From: Rhodococcus sp. CH91
GTDB lineage: Bacteria > Actinomycetota > Actinomycetes > Mycobacteriales > Mycobacteriaceae
DNA length: 64,000 nucleotides
NCBI RefSeq assembly: GCF_022554085.1
Contig: NZ_JAKFYR010000003.1
Location: forward strand, 292,074-356,073
Reading direction: 5' to 3'
Shown: piece by piece, positions 16,310-24,391 of the stretch
Numbering within the stretch: the first letter of the stretch is position 1
Layout of the letters: each line of letters starts with the position of its first letter
Notes under the pieces: model-generated
Told to the model about the DNA's origin: nothing
What the model saw: only the letters and a program-made list of their open reading frames with translations
Database searches by the model: none
Translations under genes and position numbers: made by a program

Positions 16310-16669
16310 TCATCGGCAGCAGTTCGGGTCCAGGACCGTGCGCAACGCGTCGAGGGCCTCGGTGCGGGCGCGGTGATAGACGTTCATCCCCCGGCGCTCC
16401 GATTCGACCATGCCGGCCTTGCGCAGCTGCCCGAGATGGTGGCTGACGGTGGATTCGGCCAGATCGACGCCGGAAGCGAGATCGCACGTGCACACCGCAC
16501 CGTCGGCATGGGTGAGCAGGATCGACATGAGCTTGATCCGGACCGGATCCGCCAGGGCCTTCAGGCGCAGCGCGAGCCCGAGAGCCGCGTCGTCACTCAT
16601 CGGTGCGGCCGAGACCGGCTCGCAGCAGATAGGGGCACTGACGTCGATCACGGGCAGGGCTTTCGGCAT
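16310..16669 (-). CDS. arsR: ArsR-type arsenic-sensing repressor
   Basis: Encodes 119 residues. A winged helix of the ArsR/SmtB family spans about 30-105, with the recognition helix near 66-85 (Ala-Glu-Ser-Thr-Val-Ser-His-His-Leu). Metalloid ligands are likely Cys15-Cys16 near the N-terminus together with Cys60 and/or Cys62; this spacing resembles the As(III) site described for C. glutamicum ArsR (C15, C16, C55). A further Cys117-Cys118 pair ends the protein. It is divergent from the arsI-like gene, and the 96-nt gap contains a perfect palindromic pair that is the probable operator. Confidence 0.92.
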   Translation of the reverse strand: MPKALPVIDVSAPICCEPVSAAPMSDDAALGLALRLKALADPVRIKLMSILLTHADGAVCTCDLASGVDLAESTVSHHLGQLRKAGMVESERRGMNVYHRARTEALDALRTVLDPNCCR

Positions 16670-16694
16670 GATCCCAGCCTACCGACTTCCTTGA

Positions 16695-16745
16695 CATATA
16701 TCGAAAGGTGTCGCACCCTGAACGCGTCCAGTAATTCGATATATG
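16695..16745. promoter_or_regulatory. Paired ArsR operator half-sites
   Basis: CATATATCGAA at 16695-16705 is repeated as its exact inverse TTCGATATATG at 16735-16745, with 29 bases between. The pair lies between the divergent arsR and arsI-like genes. AT-rich inverted repeats of this kind are typical ArsR/SmtB binding sites. A TTGACA-like -35 box overlaps the left arm at 16691. Confidence 0.72.
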
Positions 16746-16765
16746 CCACATAGGTGGAGGCTGTC

Positions 16766-17260
16766 ATGTCACGCGTACAACTTGCCCTCAACGTCGACGA
16801 CCTGCAGGAAGCGGTCACGTTCTACACGAAGCTGTTCGGCACCGAGCCGGCCAAGCTCGAGCCCGGTTACGCGAACTTCGCGATCGCCGAACCACCGCTG
16901 AAGCTGGTCCTGCTCGAGAACCCCGGCAAGGGCGGCACCATCAACCACCTCGGCGTGGAGGTCGAAGCGAGCGAGAAGGTGCACGCCGAGATCGCTCGCC
17001 TGACCGGCGAAGGGCTGTTCACCGATGAGGAGATCGGTACCACCTGCTGCTTCGCCACCCAGGACAAGGTGTGGGTCACCGGTCCGGCCGGAGAGAAGTG
17101 GGAGGTCTACACCGTCCTCGCCGACTCGGAAACCTTCGGCTCGAGCCCGCAGCACCTCGACGACCCCGCCGCTGCCGAGGGCGGCATCTGTTGCGGCACC
17201 GCCGCGGCGGCCGGCACCGAGGATCCAGCACCGGACTCGGCCGAGGCGTCGTGCTGCTGA
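16766..17260 (+). CDS. arsI: ArsI/CadI-family dioxygenase (C-As lyase-like)
   Basis: Encodes 164 residues of the vicinal-oxygen-chelate fold. ArsI enzymes use Fe(II) and O2 to cleave the carbon-arsenic bond of trivalent organoarsenicals; close relatives are named CadI. The vicinal Cys94-Cys95 in Gly-Thr-Thr-Cys-Cys-Phe-Ala matches the organoarsenical-binding pair of ArsI, and His61 and Glu113 fit the metal ligands. The tail has two more vicinal pairs, Cys142-Cys143 and Cys163-Cys164, which could bind As(III). ATG 16766 follows GGTGGAGG. The gene diverges from arsR. Enzyme activity versus simple metal binding cannot be decided from sequence. Confidence 0.88.
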   Translation: MSRVQLALNVDDLQEAVTFYTKLFGTEPAKLEPGYANFAIAEPPLKLVLLENPGKGGTINHLGVEVEASEKVHAEIARLTGEGLFTDEEIGTTCCFATQDKVWVTGPAGEKWEVYTVLADSETFGSSPQHLDDPAAAEGGICCGTAAAAGTEDPAPDSAEASCC

Positions 17261-17306
17261 ACACGACCGGTGGGCAGACCGCCACCCGAAACGGCCTGCC
17301 CACCGA

Positions 17307-17717
17307 TCAGTGGACCGAGCCGATCGTGAGCTCGGCGATCAACGCTTCGACCTTGGCGCGGATCTCGTCCCGAATCGGGCGCACCGCCTCGAGGCCCTGG
17401 CCGGCAGGGTCGTCGAGCACCCAGTCACGATAGGACTTGCCGGGGAACACCGGGCAGGTGTCCCCGCAGCCCATCGTGATCACCACATCCGATGCCTGCA
17501 CCGCCTCGGCGGTGAGGATCTTCGGATTCTCGGTCGAGATGTCGATGCCGACCTCGGCCATCGCCGCGACCGCGGCCGGGTTCACCCGTTCGGCCGGAGC
17601 ACTGCCGGCCGAACGCACCTCGATCCGGTCCCCAGCGAGAGCGGTGAGGAACCCGGCGGCCATCTGCGAGCGACCTGCGTTGTGGACACAGACGAACAAC
17701 ACACTCGGAGTGCCCAC
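17307..17717 (-). CDS. arsC: Arsenate reductase, low-molecular-weight phosphatase type
   Basis: Encodes 136 residues. It reduces arsenate to arsenite in the cytoplasm for export. The P-loop Cys-Val-His-Asn-Ala-Gly-Arg-Ser sits at 10-17 with nucleophile Cys10 and Arg16. Cys84 and Cys88 in M-G-C-G-D-T-C-P are placed like the redox relay cysteines of thioredoxin-coupled ArsC, and Asp102-Asp103-Pro104 gives the general acid. In actinobacteria mycothiol-linked forms also occur, but the two extra cysteines favour a thioredoxin-type relay. It lies three bases after the end of acr3 on the same strand and is the last gene of that operon. Confidence 0.93.
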   Translation of the reverse strand: MGTPSVLFVCVHNAGRSQMAAGFLTALAGDRIEVRSAGSAPAERVNPAAVAAMAEVGIDISTENPKILTAEAVQASDVVITMGCGDTCPVFPGKSYRDWVLDDPAGQGLEAVRPIRDEIRAKVEALIAELTIGSVH

Positions 17718-17720
17718 GGT

Positions 17721-18818
17721 TCAGACCTCTCTCGATGCAGGTATGTGCGCCGACTCGCGACGGGCGAAACGAGTGCGCAGGGCGAGCGAGACATACACCA
17801 GCGCAACAAGAACGGGAACCTCGATGAGCGGTCCGACCACCCCCGCCAGAGCCTGACCGGAAGTCACCCCGAAGGTGCCGATCGCTACCGCAATCGCGAG
17901 CTCGAAGTTGTTACCTGCCGCCGTGAACGCGAGCGTGGTGGTGCGTTCGTAGCCGAGACCGATCGCGGCACCGAACAGATAACCGCCGCCCCACATGATC
18001 GCGAAGTACGCCAGCAACGGCAGCGCGATCCGCACCACGTCCAGGGGCCGGGAGGTGATCTGCTCGCCCTGCAACGCGAACAGGATCACGATGGTGAACA
18101 GAAGCCCGTACAGGGCCAACGGCCCGATCTTCCGCAGGAAGGTGTCCTCGTACCAGGTGCGACCCTTGGCTTTCTCACCGAAGTGCCGGGTGAGGAACCC
18201 TGCGATCAGGGGAATGCCGAGGAAGATCAACACCGATTTCGCGATCTGCCACGGCGACACGTCCAGGGTGGCCTGCTCGAGACCCAGCCAGCCGGGGAGC
18301 ACCGACAGGTAGAACCAGCCGAGCACGGCGAACATGATCACCTGGAAGACCGAGTTGATCGCCACCAGCACCGCGGCCGCTTCCCGGTCCCCACAGGCGA
18401 GGTCGTTCCAGATGATCACCATGGCGATGCACCGCGCCAGACCCACGATGATCAACCCGGTCCGGTACTCCGGTAGATCCGGCAGCATCAGCCAGGCCAG
18501 CGCGAACATCAACGCAGGCCCGAGAATCCAGTTGAGGATCAGCGACGAGACCAACAGCGAGCGATCGCCGGTGACGGTGTCGAGACGGTCGTAGCGCACC
18601 TTCGCCAGCACCGGATACATCATGATCAGCAAACCGAGAGCGATCGGCAACGAGATGCCGTCGATCTCGATGAAGCTCAACGCTTCACCGAGTCCGGGGA
18701 TCATGCGGCCGAGCAGCAGGCCCACGACGATGGCGGCGCCTATCCACACGGCCAGATACCGGTCGAGGGTCGACATCTTCCCGACGACAGTCGGGTGTTC
18801 GGTGTTCGTCGTGGTCAT
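17721..18818 (-). CDS. acr3: ACR3-family arsenite efflux permease
   Basis: Encodes 365 residues with ten predicted membrane helices. The opening Leu-Asp-Arg-Tyr-Leu-Ala-Val-Trp-Ile-Gly and the segment Cys-Ile-Ala-Met-Val-Ile-Ile-Trp-Asn-Asp-Leu-Ala carry the conserved Cys of ACR3 transporters in the fourth helix region. ACR3 exports arsenite using the proton gradient. Its ATG overlaps the upstream arsR stop by 4 nt and arsC follows by 3 nt, giving an arsR-acr3-arsC operon. Confidence 0.95.
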   Translation of the reverse strand: MTTTNTEHPTVVGKMSTLDRYLAVWIGAAIVVGLLLGRMIPGLGEALSFIEIDGISLPIALGLLIMMYPVLAKVRYDRLDTVTGDRSLLVSSLILNWILGPALMFALAWLMLPDLPEYRTGLIIVGLARCIAMVIIWNDLACGDREAAAVLVAINSVFQVIMFAVLGWFYLSVLPGWLGLEQATLDVSPWQIAKSVLIFLGIPLIAGFLTRHFGEKAKGRTWYEDTFLRKIGPLALYGLLFTIVILFALQGEQITSRPLDVVRIALPLLAYFAIMWGGGYLFGAAIGLGYERTTTLAFTAAGNNFELAIAVAIGTFGVTSGQALAGVVGPLIEVPVLVALVYVSLALRTRFARRESAHIPASREV

Positions 18819-19216
18819 CGCGTCGCCTCGACCGCATCGTCGACCACAGCGCAGTCCGAACCCGGCAGGACCCCGACCTCGGCGGAGAGCACGGCTGACA
18901 ACTGCGCCAAGGCCGACGGGACCACCCGGTAGTACACCCAGGTGCCGCGGCGCTCACACTCGAGCAGACCGGCATCGCGCAGCACCTTCAGGTGATGCGA
19001 GATCGTCGGCTGCGACAGATCGAACGAACCGGAGATGTCGCACACGCAGGCCTCACCGCCCACATGGGAGGCGATCAGCGACAGCAGGCGTAGGCGCACC
19101 GGATCACCCAACCCTTTGAACATCCGGGCCAGGCCACCGGCCCAGTCCTCGGTCAGCGGCTCGCGCGCCAGCGGCGGGCAGCACGCACCACCGTCAACCC
19201 GATTCTGATTCGACAT
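18815..19216 (-). CDS. arsR: Second ArsR-type repressor
   Basis: Encodes 133 residues from ATG 19216. The winged helix is clear, with recognition helix near 68-80 (Gln-Pro-Thr-Ile-Ser-His-His-Leu). Sensor cysteines are Cys12-Cys13 near the N-terminus and Cys57/Cys59 in the Ala-Cys-Val-Cys-Asp segment, again the C. glutamicum-like layout. It heads the leftward arsR-acr3-arsC operon and so should autoregulate it. It differs clearly from the repressor at 16310, so the cluster probably has two separately controlled promoters rather than a recent duplication. Confidence 0.92.
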   Translation of the reverse strand: MSNQNRVDGGACCPPLAREPLTEDWAGGLARMFKGLGDPVRLRLLSLIASHVGGEACVCDISGSFDLSQPTISHHLKVLRDAGLLECERRGTWVYYRVVPSALAQLSAVLSAEVGVLPGSDCAVVDDAVEATR

Positions 19217-19218
19217 AC

Positions 19219-19240
19219 ATCTATATTGACAGATATCTAT
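19219..19240. promoter_or_regulatory. AT-rich ArsR-type operator
   Basis: Just upstream of the second arsR start, ATCTAT occurs at 19219-19224 and again at 19235-19240, with the 8-base palindrome AGATATCT at 19231-19238. The patch is strongly AT-rich against the GC-rich background, as expected of an ArsR site overlapping the promoter. Confidence 0.5.
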
Positions 19241-19366
19241 GCAGTGGCCGAAGTCCGGTCGGTCCAGCACTGCGAGTCGGTTTTCACTGCGCAGCCACTG
19301 TCCACTCCCCTCTTCCGTCTCGTCGACCAGGGCGAGGAGCAGAAAGGCGAGTGAGAACCCGGAATC

Positions 19367-19867
19367 TCACCGGCACCGATCCGGACGGCCCTCGAGGTAC
19401 GAGCAGGCGGTGTCGAGAAGCTCGGGGAGCGGCAGGGTGCCGTCCAGGACGACGCCGTGCTCGTCGGGTCCGAGCGGTTCGAGTGCGTCGAACTGCGAGG
19501 CCACCAGCTCTTCGGAGAAGAAATGGTCAGCGCGTGTGAGAACCCTGAAGTTCACGACCTCCCGGGGCACATCCAGATGCAGGAACACGACCGGGGCGGC
19601 GGCACGCAGGATGTCTCGATACGACCGTTTCAGTGCCGAGCACGCAACCACCGGCGTCTCGGCGCTGTCGGCAGCGGCCGCCGCGACCGCACGCAGCCAC
19701 GGCTCACGATCCCGGTCGTCGAGCGCCCGACCGGAGCGCATCTTCTCGATCGACGCCTCGCTGTGATAATCGTCCGCGTCGATGAAGACGCCGCCGATCC
19801 CGCCGGCAAGCAGCCGCGCGAATGTCGTTTTCCCACATCCACCTACGCCCATCACCACAACGGTCAT
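19367..19867 (-). CDS. gntK: Gluconokinase
   Basis: Encodes 166 residues, the usual length. It phosphorylates D-gluconate to 6-phosphogluconate with ATP. The P-loop Gly-Val-Gly-Gly-Cys-Gly-Lys-Thr-Thr is at 7-15, followed by the family pattern Asp-Ala-Asp-Asp-Tyr-His (about 30-35), Ala-Cys-Ser-Ala-Leu-Lys-Arg-Ser-Tyr-Arg, and Asp-His-Phe-Phe. No gluconate transporter or regulator adjoins it. It follows the alcohol dehydrogenase on the same strand with a 51-nt gap. Confidence 0.92.
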   Translation of the reverse strand: MTVVVMGVGGCGKTTFARLLAGGIGGVFIDADDYHSEASIEKMRSGRALDDRDREPWLRAVAAAAADSAETPVVACSALKRSYRDILRAAAPVVFLHLDVPREVVNFRVLTRADHFFSEELVASQFDALEPLGPDEHGVVLDGTLPLPELLDTACSYLEGRPDRCR

Positions 19868-19918
19868 GCAACATCGTAGCGAGCGGGAGGTTGTTGCCGC
19901 CTTCGTTCGGCCACGCGG

Positions 19919-20932
19919 TCAGAACTCGAACACCACCCGAGCGGGCACGGCTCCGCTCAGCACGTCGCTGATCGACTCGTTCACCCTTTCCAAGGGGCGT
20001 GTCTCGGCGATGACCTGGGTACGTCCGGCTGCGTGCAGCACGAAGACGTCCGCCAGGTCGTTGCGTGTGCCCACGATCGATCCGATGACGGATTTTCCGC
20101 CGAGCACCGTATCGAAGATCGGTACCGGCAGCGACGCGTCGCCGGCAGGTAGCGCGACGCAGACGAGTCGCCCGCCGCGACGCAGGGAGGCGTATGCCTG
20201 TTCGAAGGATGCGGCAGAGGCCACCAGAGCAAGGGCCACATCCGCTCCCCCGAGTCGGGCGATCGCCTCCACCGGGTCCTCTGTCTTGGCGTTGACGACG
20301 TGGTCTGCGCCGAGACGCCGCGCCATCTCGAGCTTGTCGTCGGCGACGTCGACAGCGATCACGAAACCGCCCGCGATGCGGGCGTACTGCACCGCCAGGT
20401 GCCCGAGCCCACCGATGCCGAAGACCGCGACGGTCTGGGCCGGACGCACCTGCGCCACCTGCACCGCCTTGTAGGTGGTCACCCCAGCACATGTCAGCGG
20501 ACCCGCGTCCACGGACGACACGCTGTCGGGGACAGGCGTTGCGAAAGCAGCGGGAAGAACGGCGTACTCACCGAAGCTGCCGTCGACGGAGTACCCGGAG
20601 TTGCGCTGGTTCTCGCACAGCGTCTCCCAGCCGGAGATGCAGTACCGGCACGCACCGCACGCATATCCCAGCCAGGCGATGGCGACCCGCTCACCCAGCG
20701 TTCGGCCGGTCACCTCCGGTCCCATCGCCTCGATACGGCCGATACCCTCGTGACCGGGCACGAAGGGTGGCGACGGTTTGACCGGCCAATCCCCGTGTGC
20801 GGCGTGGATATCGGTGTGGCACAGTCCGCTGACCTCCATCTTCACCAGCACGTCGGTGGGCCCGGGTTCGGGGACGGGCAGATCCTGGATTTCGAGAGGG
20901 ACCGTGAAGTCGGTGACGACTGCTGCTTTCAT
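19919..20932 (-). CDS. Zinc-dependent alcohol dehydrogenase (AdhP-like)
   Basis: Encodes 337 residues of the medium-chain family. Catalytic zinc ligands are Cys38, His61 and Cys148; structural zinc is held by Cys92, Cys95, Cys98 and Cys106. The NAD-binding loop Gly-Ile-Gly-Gly-Leu-Gly is at 172-177. It should interconvert primary alcohols and aldehydes. ATG 20932 has AGGAG upstream; longer in-frame starts would add a Cys-rich, non-homologous leader. It lies 52 nt behind the glutamate decarboxylase and may share its transcript. Confidence 0.9.
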   Translation of the reverse strand: MKAAVVTDFTVPLEIQDLPVPEPGPTDVLVKMEVSGLCHTDIHAAHGDWPVKPSPPFVPGHEGIGRIEAMGPEVTGRTLGERVAIAWLGYACGACRYCISGWETLCENQRNSGYSVDGSFGEYAVLPAAFATPVPDSVSSVDAGPLTCAGVTTYKAVQVAQVRPAQTVAVFGIGGLGHLAVQYARIAGGFVIAVDVADDKLEMARRLGADHVVNAKTEDPVEAIARLGGADVALALVASAASFEQAYASLRRGGRLVCVALPAGDASLPVPIFDTVLGGKSVIGSIVGTRNDLADVFVLHAAGRTQVIAETRPLERVNESISDVLSGAVPARVVFEF

Positions 20933-20984
20933 CCCAGTTCTCCTGTGGTGGACGTGCCCGCACATCCGCGAGCCGGTCGGTCCT

Positions 20985-22400
20985 CTAATGGTGGAACAGC
21001 ACCGGCTGACCTTCACGAGGTACGGGAGCCTCGAGCCGGTCGAGGAAATCCACTTCCGTCCTGATCGCGGCCAGCAAGGCGCTAGCGAGGTCGTGGCTCA
21101 ACCCGTTGCGCACCACGATTCGCTGCACGGTGATGTCGGTCAGGTCGTCGGGCAAGGGATAGGCGGGTACCAGCCAGCCTTTCATCCGCAATCTGTCCGA
21201 CAGGTCGTAGAGATTCCATTTGTCGGTATAGCCCTTTTTCAGCATCCATGCGAAGACCGGAATATCGGCGCCGTCGTTCCACAATTCGAAAGCCGGCATC
21301 TTCGCCAGTTCATGCGCGAGGTACCGGGCGACCGCCAGCGACTCCTCCTGGACCCGCTTGTACCCGTCGAATCCCAACCGCAGGAACATGTAGTACTGCA
21401 ACAGCACCTGAGCGCCGGGACGCGAGAAGTTGAGCGCGAAGGTGGGCATGTTGCCACCGAGATAGCTGACGTAGAAGACCAGTTCGTCGGGCAGTGCGTC
21501 CTTGTCGCGCCAGACCACCCAGCCCACGCCGGGATAGACGAGACCGTACTTGTGGCCGGAGGTACTGATCGATGCGACCCGGTCGAGCCGGAAGTCCCAC
21601 ACCAGATCCGGCTGACAGAACGGCGCGATCATCGCTCCGGACGCGCCGTCGACATGGATCGGGACGTCGACGCCGGTCTCCTCGGCGATCCGGTCCAGTG
21701 CCGCCCCGATGTCGGCGACGGGTTCGTACGCACCGGTATAGGTGACACCCATGATGGCGACGACACCGATGGTGTTCTCGTCCACATACTTGTCGAGGTC
21801 GTGCCCGTCCAGTGTTCTGTGCTCGAGGGTGATGGGCACATATCTCGCCTCGACTTCGAAATAATTGCAGAACTTCTCCCAGCACACCTGCACAGCGCTC
21901 GAGAGCACGATGTTCGGCGCCTCCGTGGACTTGCCTTCGGAACGCCGGCGCTTCTGCCAGCGCCGCTTGAGGGCGAGACCACCGAGCATGCAGGCCTCGG
22001 AGGAACCGATCGTGGAGGTCCCGATGGCACGACGGGAATCGGGAGCGTTCCACAAGTCGGCGAGCATTGTCCAGCAACGTGTTTCGATCGCCGCGGTCTG
22101 CGGATATTCGTCCTTGTCGATCATGTTCTTGTCGGCCGCCTCGGTGTAGAGACGAACGGCCTGGTCGTCCATCCACGTACCGACGAAGGTGGCGAGATTC
22201 AGGCGTGAGTTGCCGTCGAGCATCGCTTCGTCGTGCACGATCTGATACGCGGTGTCGGGAAACGATTCCGACTTCGGCAGCCGTGATTTCGGAAGGTCGG
22301 TGGCCTCCCCCGGACGCTCGAAGATCGGATTGACCGACACCGAGTCACTGGTGCCGACACCGCGGCCGCGGAATTCGGTGGGATCGATCGGTTCGGGCAT
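20985..22400 (-). CDS. gadB: Glutamate decarboxylase
   Basis: Encodes 471 residues, typical for bacterial GAD. It converts glutamate to GABA and CO2 with PLP, consuming a proton. The PLP lysine is Lys284 in Ser-Thr-Ser-Gly-His-Lys-Tyr-Gly, and Asp251 in His-Val-Asp-Gly-Ala-Ser-Gly binds the pyridine nitrogen. Gly-Ser-Ser-Glu-Ala at 132-136 forms part of the cofactor site. The C-terminal Phe-His-His matches the tail that closes the active site at neutral pH in E. coli GadB. No glutamate/GABA antiporter adjoins, so acid-resistance use is uncertain. ATG 22400 follows GAGGGGGAG. Confidence 0.94.
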   Translation of the reverse strand: MPEPIDPTEFRGRGVGTSDSVSVNPIFERPGEATDLPKSRLPKSESFPDTAYQIVHDEAMLDGNSRLNLATFVGTWMDDQAVRLYTEAADKNMIDKDEYPQTAAIETRCWTMLADLWNAPDSRRAIGTSTIGSSEACMLGGLALKRRWQKRRRSEGKSTEAPNIVLSSAVQVCWEKFCNYFEVEARYVPITLEHRTLDGHDLDKYVDENTIGVVAIMGVTYTGAYEPVADIGAALDRIAEETGVDVPIHVDGASGAMIAPFCQPDLVWDFRLDRVASISTSGHKYGLVYPGVGWVVWRDKDALPDELVFYVSYLGGNMPTFALNFSRPGAQVLLQYYMFLRLGFDGYKRVQEESLAVARYLAHELAKMPAFELWNDGADIPVFAWMLKKGYTDKWNLYDLSDRLRMKGWLVPAYPLPDDLTDITVQRIVVRNGLSHDLASALLAAIRTEVDFLDRLEAPVPREGQPVLFHH

Positions 22401-22596
22401 GGCTCCCCCTCGGAAGGCGGATCGGACAGCGGTCGTGCACAGAAACGGTGCGTCCGTCCGATCGGATACATCCCGACCAGCGGTGTCGATGTCGTGCTCC
22501 CTACGGAATGCCATCGTAACGTGTTAGGGAACAAGGGAACTGTGAACGATGTAAATCGCCGGGTGTCGCGAATCGTGCGCCGCCACGAGGGATATA

Positions 22597-22640
22597 CGAC
22601 AGAACGCACGGCCGGAGGATTCCGGCCGTGCGTTCTGTCG
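22597..22640. terminator. Perfect 19-bp bidirectional hairpin
   Basis: The 19-base arm at 22597-22615 pairs without mismatch with 22622-22640 around a 6-base loop. It lies 13 bases beyond the ahpF stop and is the likely terminator for the ahpC-ahpF unit; the symmetric stem could also stop forward transcription. Confidence 0.82.
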
Positions 22641-22653
22641 TGTCTGCGGAGTG

Positions 22654-24246
22654 TCAGACGGTTGTGACCGCTTCCTCGGCCTGAGCCGGGGCACTCGTGC
22701 GGATCAGGTGGTCGAACGCGCCGAGCGCGGCGGTCGCACCTGCACCGGCGGCAACGATGATCTGCTTGTACGGGGCGGTCGTGCAGTCGCCGGCGGCGAA
22801 CACACCCGGCACCGAGGTGCGGCCGTGGTCGTCGACGACGATCTCACCGCGCGGGCTGAGTTCGACCGCGTCGCTGAGCCATTCGGTGTTGGGCAGCAGG
22901 CCGATCTGCACGAACACACCGTCGAGTTCGAGGGTGTGCGAGGCATCGGTGGTGCGGTCGGTGTAGCTCAGACCGGTGACCTTCGAACCGTCGCCGAGCA
23001 CCTCCGTGGTCAGGGCGCTGACGATGATGTCGACATTGGGCAGGCTGCGGAGCTTGCGCTGCAGCACCTCGTCGGCGCGCAGCACCGAATCGAACTCGAT
23101 GAGCGTCACGTGCGCGACCACACCGGCGAGGTCGATGGCCGCCTCGACGCCGGAGTTACCGCCGCCGATCACCGCGACACGCTTGCCCTTGAACAGCGGG
23201 CCGTCGCAGTGCGGGCAGTAGGTGACGCCCTTGTTGCGGTACTCCTCCTCACCCGGCACGTTCATCGCGCGCCAGCGTGCACCGGTCGCGAGGATCACGC
23301 TGCGCGACAGCAACCGGGCACCGCTCTCGAGCTCGATCTCGACGAGGCCGCCCTCTGTGGGGGCGGGGGTGAGCTTCGCGGCCTTCTGGACGTTCATGAT
23401 GTCGACGTCGTACTGGCGCACGTGGTTCTCGAGTTCGGCGGCGAACTTCGGGCCCTCGGTGTAGGGGACGGAGGAGAAGTTCTCGATGGCCATGGTGTCG
23501 AGCACCTGCCCGCCGAAGCGCTCGGCCAGGACGCCGGTGCGGATCCCCTTGCGGGAGGCATAGATCGCGGAGGTCGCGCCGGCGGGGCCACCACCGACGA
23601 CGAGGACGTCGAAGGGGTCCTTCCCGGTGATCGCGGCAGCGGTGCGCTCGGCGGATCCGGTGTCGAGCTTGCCGACGATCTGCTCGAGGTTCATGCGTCC
23701 GGAACCGAACAGCTCACCGTTGAGGAAGACGGTGGGAACGGCCATGACCTGGCGGGCGTCGACCTCGTCCTGGAAGAGGGAGCCTTCGATCGCGGTGTGC
23801 TTGACGCGCGGGTTGACCACGCACATCACGTTGAGGGCCTGCACCACGTCGGGGCAGTTCTGGCACGACAGCGAGAAGTAGGTCTCGAAGTGGAAGTCGC
23901 CCTCGAGGTCGCGCACCTGTTCGAGCAGCTCTGCGGCTTCCTTCGAGGGGTGACCGCCGACCTGCAGCAGGGCGAGCACGAGGGAGGTGAACTCGTGGCC
24001 GAGGGGGATACCCGCGAACTGGACCTCGATGTCGGTGCCGACGCGGCGGATCACGAAGGACGGGCGACGGGCGTCTTCCCCGGTGCGAGTGTGGGTGACC
24101 AGGTCGGACATGCCGGCGATCTGGTCGAGGAGGTCACCGAGTTCTTTCGACTTCGGGCCGTCGTCGAGGGAGGACTCCAGCTCGATCGGCTGGGTGACTT
24201 TGTCGAGGAGGGACTTCAGCTGGGCGGCGAGGGAGGCATCGAGCAT
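22654..24246 (-). CDS. ahpF: Alkyl hydroperoxide reductase subunit F
   Basis: Encodes 530 residues. AhpF passes electrons from NAD(P)H through FAD and two disulfides to AhpC. The N-terminal tandem thioredoxin-fold domain carries Cys128-Gln-Asn-Cys131. The reductase part has the FAD loop Val-Val-Gly-Gly-Gly-Pro-Ala-Gly (216-223), Cys344-Pro-His-Cys347, the nucleotide loop Ile-Gly-Gly-Gly-Asn-Ser-Gly (360-366), and Ala-Ala-Gly-Asp-Cys near the C-terminus. A plain thioredoxin reductase would be about 320 residues, so the extra N-terminal domain decides for AhpF. It follows ahpC after 145 nt that contain a strong hairpin. Confidence 0.95.
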   Translation of the reverse strand: MLDASLAAQLKSLLDKVTQPIELESSLDDGPKSKELGDLLDQIAGMSDLVTHTRTGEDARRPSFVIRRVGTDIEVQFAGIPLGHEFTSLVLALLQVGGHPSKEAAELLEQVRDLEGDFHFETYFSLSCQNCPDVVQALNVMCVVNPRVKHTAIEGSLFQDEVDARQVMAVPTVFLNGELFGSGRMNLEQIVGKLDTGSAERTAAAITGKDPFDVLVVGGGPAGATSAIYASRKGIRTGVLAERFGGQVLDTMAIENFSSVPYTEGPKFAAELENHVRQYDVDIMNVQKAAKLTPAPTEGGLVEIELESGARLLSRSVILATGARWRAMNVPGEEEYRNKGVTYCPHCDGPLFKGKRVAVIGGGNSGVEAAIDLAGVVAHVTLIEFDSVLRADEVLQRKLRSLPNVDIIVSALTTEVLGDGSKVTGLSYTDRTTDASHTLELDGVFVQIGLLPNTEWLSDAVELSPRGEIVVDDHGRTSVPGVFAAGDCTTAPYKQIIVAAGAGATAALGAFDHLIRTSAPAQAEEAVTTV

Positions 24247-24340
24247 GAGGAATCAACTCCAGAGGTGGAAGAACTGTGACCGGAAGAGAGGGGAGTCGGC
24301 GAACTTCTCAGCTCGAGCCGAGCGGACCCGGGACGGTGCC

Positions 24341-24372
24341 CGGTGGCACGAGACAGCTGTCCCGTGCCACCG
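24341..24372. terminator. Hairpin between ahpC and ahpF
   Basis: CGGTGGCACG at 24341-24350 pairs with CGTGCCACCG at 24363-24372, and the centre GACAGCTGTC is itself palindromic, so 32 bases fold almost fully with one mismatch. Placed after the ahpC stop and before ahpF, it may weaken read-through and give more AhpC than AhpF, or protect the ahpC end of the mRNA. Confidence 0.65.
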
Positions 24373-24391
24373 AACGAATTCCGTCGACGAA

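Noticed and set aside
19241-19366. Right-hand attachment site of the arsenic island
   Set aside because: No copy of the tRNA-Gly 3' end or other long direct repeat is visible in this gap or near it.
22651-24279. A 542-codon plus-strand frame opposite ahpF, and similar frames opposite fadE5 (43562-45472), the MFS gene (33968-35929) and fabG4-htdX (53694-55952)
   Set aside because: They lie exactly over strong genes, have no recognisable domain, and their composition is what codon bias of the true strand produces in the opposite frame.
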